DNA of 7,427 nucleotides from an uncultured Desulfarculaceae bacterium (GTDB lineage: Bacteria; Desulfobacterota; Desulfarculia; Desulfarculales; Desulfarculaceae), in assembly GCA_937908275.1 (NCBI GenBank), contig CALERA010000247.1:1-7427 (forward strand), in the 5' to 3' direction. The notes beneath the pieces are model-generated. The model made no database searches and was not told the DNA's origin. It worked only from the letters and a program-made list of their open reading frames with translations. Shown here piece after piece: positions 5,649-7,427 of this stretch. The position numbers and the translations under genes are program-made. How positions within the stretch are numbered: position 1 is the first letter of the stretch; every line of letters starts with the position of its first letter.

Positions 5649-7019
5649 ATGCTCCAAACCCGCTTCAAATGGCTCGACCGCTATCTGACCTGGAACCAAG
5701 TGATGTTCTGGTTGTTGGCGGGGGGAACGCTCTTCCTGGCCAACCTGCACTCGTTCCTGCTCTTTCACGGCCTGGCCGAGGCCTTCAGCATGATCGTGGC
5801 CGGCGCGGTCTTCCTCCTGGCCTGGAACACCCGCCGCTTCCTGCACAACAGCTACCTGCTCTTCCTGGGGGTGGCTTTCGCCTTCGTGGCCGGCCTGGAC
5901 TTCCTGCACATCCTTTCCTACAAGGGCATGGGGGTCTTCCCGGACCACGGGGCCAACCTCCCCTCCCAAATCTGGATCATCAGCCGCTATCTGCTGGCCC
6001 TGAGCTTCCTGCTCGCCCCCAGTTTCCTGGCGCGCAAGCTCTCGGTCAGGAGGGTGTTCCTGGCCTGCGCCCTGGTCGAGGCCCTGGCGATCTGGTCGGT
6101 TTTCGGCGGCTGGTTCCCGGAGTGCTACCGCGAGGGAAAAGGACTGACCGATTTCAAGCTGGGCAGCGAATTCATGATCATGGTCCTGTTCGGCGCCGCC
6201 AGCCTGCGTCTGCGCCGGCATCGCGCGGCCTTTTCGCCCCTGGTCCTGGGCTACCTCACCGCCTCCCTGGTCCTGAACATCCTTTCCGACCTGACCTTCA
6301 GCCTCTACGTGGAGGTGTACGGCGCAAACAACTTGGTTGGGCACCTGCTCAAGGTCATGGCCTATTTTTGCGTCTACAAGGCCCTGGTGGAGACCGGGCT
6401 GCGCCAGCCTTTCGAGCTGATGTTCCGCGAACTGAAGCAGAGCGAGCGCACCTGGCGCGCCCTGCTCAACGCGCCCCACGAATCGGCCATCCTGCTGGAC
6501 GATAAACTGTACATCCGGGCCATCAACCGGGTGGCGGCCCAGCGCCTGGGCGGGGAGGTGACGGAGCTGACCGGCCGGAACTTCCTGGACCTGCTCAGCG
6601 GGGCGGTGCGGGAGAGCCGTCACCAACGCCTGCGCCAGGTCCTGGAGACCGGCGAACCCCAGCATTTCCAGGACCGGCGCGAGGGCCGGGACTTCGACCT
6701 GTCCTTCTACCCCCTGCTGGACCCCCAGGGGCAGGCCGTGGGCGTGGCGATCTTCGGCCAGGACATCACCGAGCGCCTGGCCGTGGAGCGCGAGCGCGAG
6801 GCCCTGGTGGTCAGCCTCACCCAGGCCCTGGCCGAGGTCAAGACCCTGAGCGGCCTGCTGCCCATCTGCTCCAACTGCAAGCGCGTCCGCGACGACCAGG
6901 GCTACTGGAACCAGATCGAGTATTACGTGAGCCAGCACAGCCAGGCCCAGTTCAGCCACGGCATCTGTCCCGAGTGCGCCCGCAAGCTCTACCCCGACCT
7001 GATGGACCAGCAATCCTGA
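5649..7019 (+). CDS. MASE3-PAS membrane sensor with C-terminal CxxC...CPxC module
   Basis: This is a 456-residue inner-membrane signalling protein. Residues ~18-250 are a MASE3 sensor domain with seven or eight hydrophobic segments (roughly 18-38, 44-60, 68-86, 107-127, 134-153, 174-186, 196-219, 229-247) and the hallmark DFLHILSYKGMGVF (84-97). A PAS domain follows (about 267-378), ending in the typical FGQDITERL. A short coiled-coil-like helix (377-400) leads to a ~50-residue tail, LSGLLPICSNCKRVRDD...FSHGICPECARKLYP, with C407-x2-C410 and C440-x2-C443, a possible zinc or redox site. This tail is known to me from the ends of many PAS and receiver proteins of deltaproteobacteria, but I know of no assigned function. 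No kinase, GGDEF, EAL or methyl-accepting domain is present. ATG 5649 is preceded by AGGGAAGG and starts exactly at the sensor domain; the frame is open back to 4437 only as a shadow antisense to pstS. Confidence 0.88.
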   Translation: MLQTRFKWLDRYLTWNQVMFWLLAGGTLFLANLHSFLLFHGLAEAFSMIVAGAVFLLAWNTRRFLHNSYLLFLGVAFAFVAGLDFLHILSYKGMGVFPDHGANLPSQIWIISRYLLALSFLLAPSFLARKLSVRRVFLACALVEALAIWSVFGGWFPECYREGKGLTDFKLGSEFMIMVLFGAASLRLRRHRAAFSPLVLGYLTASLVLNILSDLTFSLYVEVYGANNLVGHLLKVMAYFCVYKALVETGLRQPFELMFRELKQSERTWRALLNAPHESAILLDDKLYIRAINRVAAQRLGGEVTELTGRNFLDLLSGAVRESRHQRLRQVLETGEPQHFQDRREGRDFDLSFYPLLDPQGQAVGVAIFGQDITERLAVEREREALVVSLTQALAEVKTLSGLLPICSNCKRVRDDQGYWNQIEYYVSQHSQAQFSHGICPECARKLYPDLMDQQS

Positions 7020-7039
7020 GCGCGCCCCGCCGCCGGGCG

Positions 7040-7048
7040 TGCTATCAT
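7040..7048 (+). promoter_or_regulatory. Extended -10 motif before the serine acetyltransferase gene
   Basis: TGCTATCAT (7040-7048) matches the extended -10 consensus at 8 of 9 positions and resembles the TGCTATAAT motif before the sensor gene. A start near 7055 would give a leader of about 57 bases. A stem of CCCGCC (7064-7069) with GGCGGG (7081-7086) lies in that leader. No -35 box is visible in the G+C-rich sequence upstream. Confidence 0.4.
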
Positions 7049-7111
7049 GAAAAAACCTATCTTCCCGCCAGGACTGGCCGGGCGGGAGCCCCCTGGCCAA
7101 GGAGACGCGGC

Positions 7112-7427
7112 ATGCGACCGGAGCCCGACCCCCTGCGCTGCAAACCCGAGGCCCAGGCCGTGGAGCGCCTGAGCCAGGAAATCCCCGAGGTGGTGAACGA
7201 GCTGGTCTCCTCCTGCCAACGCGAGGGTTGCTTCTCCCACGTCAGCCCGGTGCCGATTCCCTCGCGCCAGGCCGTGATCCGCATCCTGGAGCAGGGCCGG
7301 CGCATCCTTTTCCCCGGCTATTTCAGCCGCGACCGCATCGACCAGGTCAACCTGCCCTACCACCTGGGGCGGGAGGTCACCGAGCTGTTCCAGGAGCTGG
7401 CCCGCCAGATCACCTGGGCGGTGCGCC
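7112..7427 (+). CDS. cysE: Serine O-acetyltransferase (EpsC/CysE type), 3'-truncated
   Basis: The enzyme transfers acetyl from acetyl-CoA to L-serine, giving O-acetylserine, the precursor that cysteine synthase sulfhydrylates. Only the first 105 residues are present; the window ends inside the gene. The visible part is the N-terminal helical domain of EpsC/SrpH-type serine acetyltransferases, with PSRQAVIRILEQGRRILFPGYFS (50-72) and LPYHLGREVTELFQELARQITWAVR (81-105). These match the family's PS...V...I...LFPGYF and YHLG...L...L..QI pattern. The left-handed beta-helix with the catalytic His lies beyond the edge and cannot be checked. ATG 7112 follows AAGGAG (7099-7104) with a 7-base spacer. 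It lies 92 bases after the sensor gene and has its own -10-like motif, so it may be transcribed separately. The ATG at 7047 is in another frame. Confidence 0.78.
   Translation, partial: MRPEPDPLRCKPEAQAVERLSQEIPEVVNELVSSCQREGCFSHVSPVPIPSRQAVIRILEQGRRILFPGYFSRDRIDQVNLPYHLGREVTELFQELARQITWAVR

Noticed and set aside
7047..7111. ATG at 7047 as start of a small gene or of the acetyltransferase
   Set aside because: It is in a different frame from the serine acetyltransferase, has no ribosome site and overlaps the -10-like motif.

Overview
This is a G+C-rich bacterial window of densely packed genes. The gene set suggests a deltaproteobacterium (Desulfobacterota, in the range of Desulfovibrionales or Desulfarculales). 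It combines a trpF-trpB-trpA block, a MASE3-PAS sensor with a CxxC...CPxC tail common in that group, an EAL/YkuI-type phosphodiesterase, a short PstS and an EpsC-type serine acetyltransferase. The lineage is inferred from family recognition, not from a search.

Layout. Bases 1-50 are not genomic: they are the end of an Illumina TruSeq P7 adapter including its index, so the window begins at a contaminated contig end. Bases 51-2530 hold the distal end of a tryptophan operon: trpF (5' truncated by the adapter), trpB (overlapping trpF by 47 bases) and trpA (2 bases after trpB, GTG start). Together they encode phosphoribosylanthranilate isomerase and both subunits of tryptophan synthase. A 285-base, relatively A+T-rich gap (2531-2815) carries a good match to a sigma-54 promoter and a strong imperfect hairpin. 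It leads into a cytosolic EAL-domain protein (2816-4081) that keeps all expected c-di-GMP phosphodiesterase residues and has a YkuI-like C-terminal sensory domain.

A near-perfect 30-bp inverted repeat (4112-4173) separates this gene from two minus-strand genes: a small dodecin-family protein (4195-4407) and, upstream of it, a periplasmic phosphate-binding protein of the PstS type (4596-5420) with no transporter genes beside it. pstS is divergent from a plus-strand gene for a membrane sensor (5649-7019: MASE3, PAS, then a four-cysteine C-terminal module). The gap between them contains two back-to-back extended -10 promoter motifs in an A+T-rich island. The window ends inside the N-terminal domain of a serine O-acetyltransferase (7112 to the edge), the first step of cysteine synthesis, with its own extended -10-like motif.

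How the genes relate. The trp genes form one co-translated unit. The others look like separate transcription units: c-di-GMP turnover, a dodecin storage/binding protein, phosphate sensing or uptake, a membrane signal sensor and cysteine synthesis. No mobile element, CRISPR array, tRNA or rRNA gene was seen. I found no clearly new multi-gene system. The least explained parts are the sensor's C-terminal four-cysteine module, the long palindrome at 4112-4173 and the sigma-54/hairpin leader of the EAL gene.
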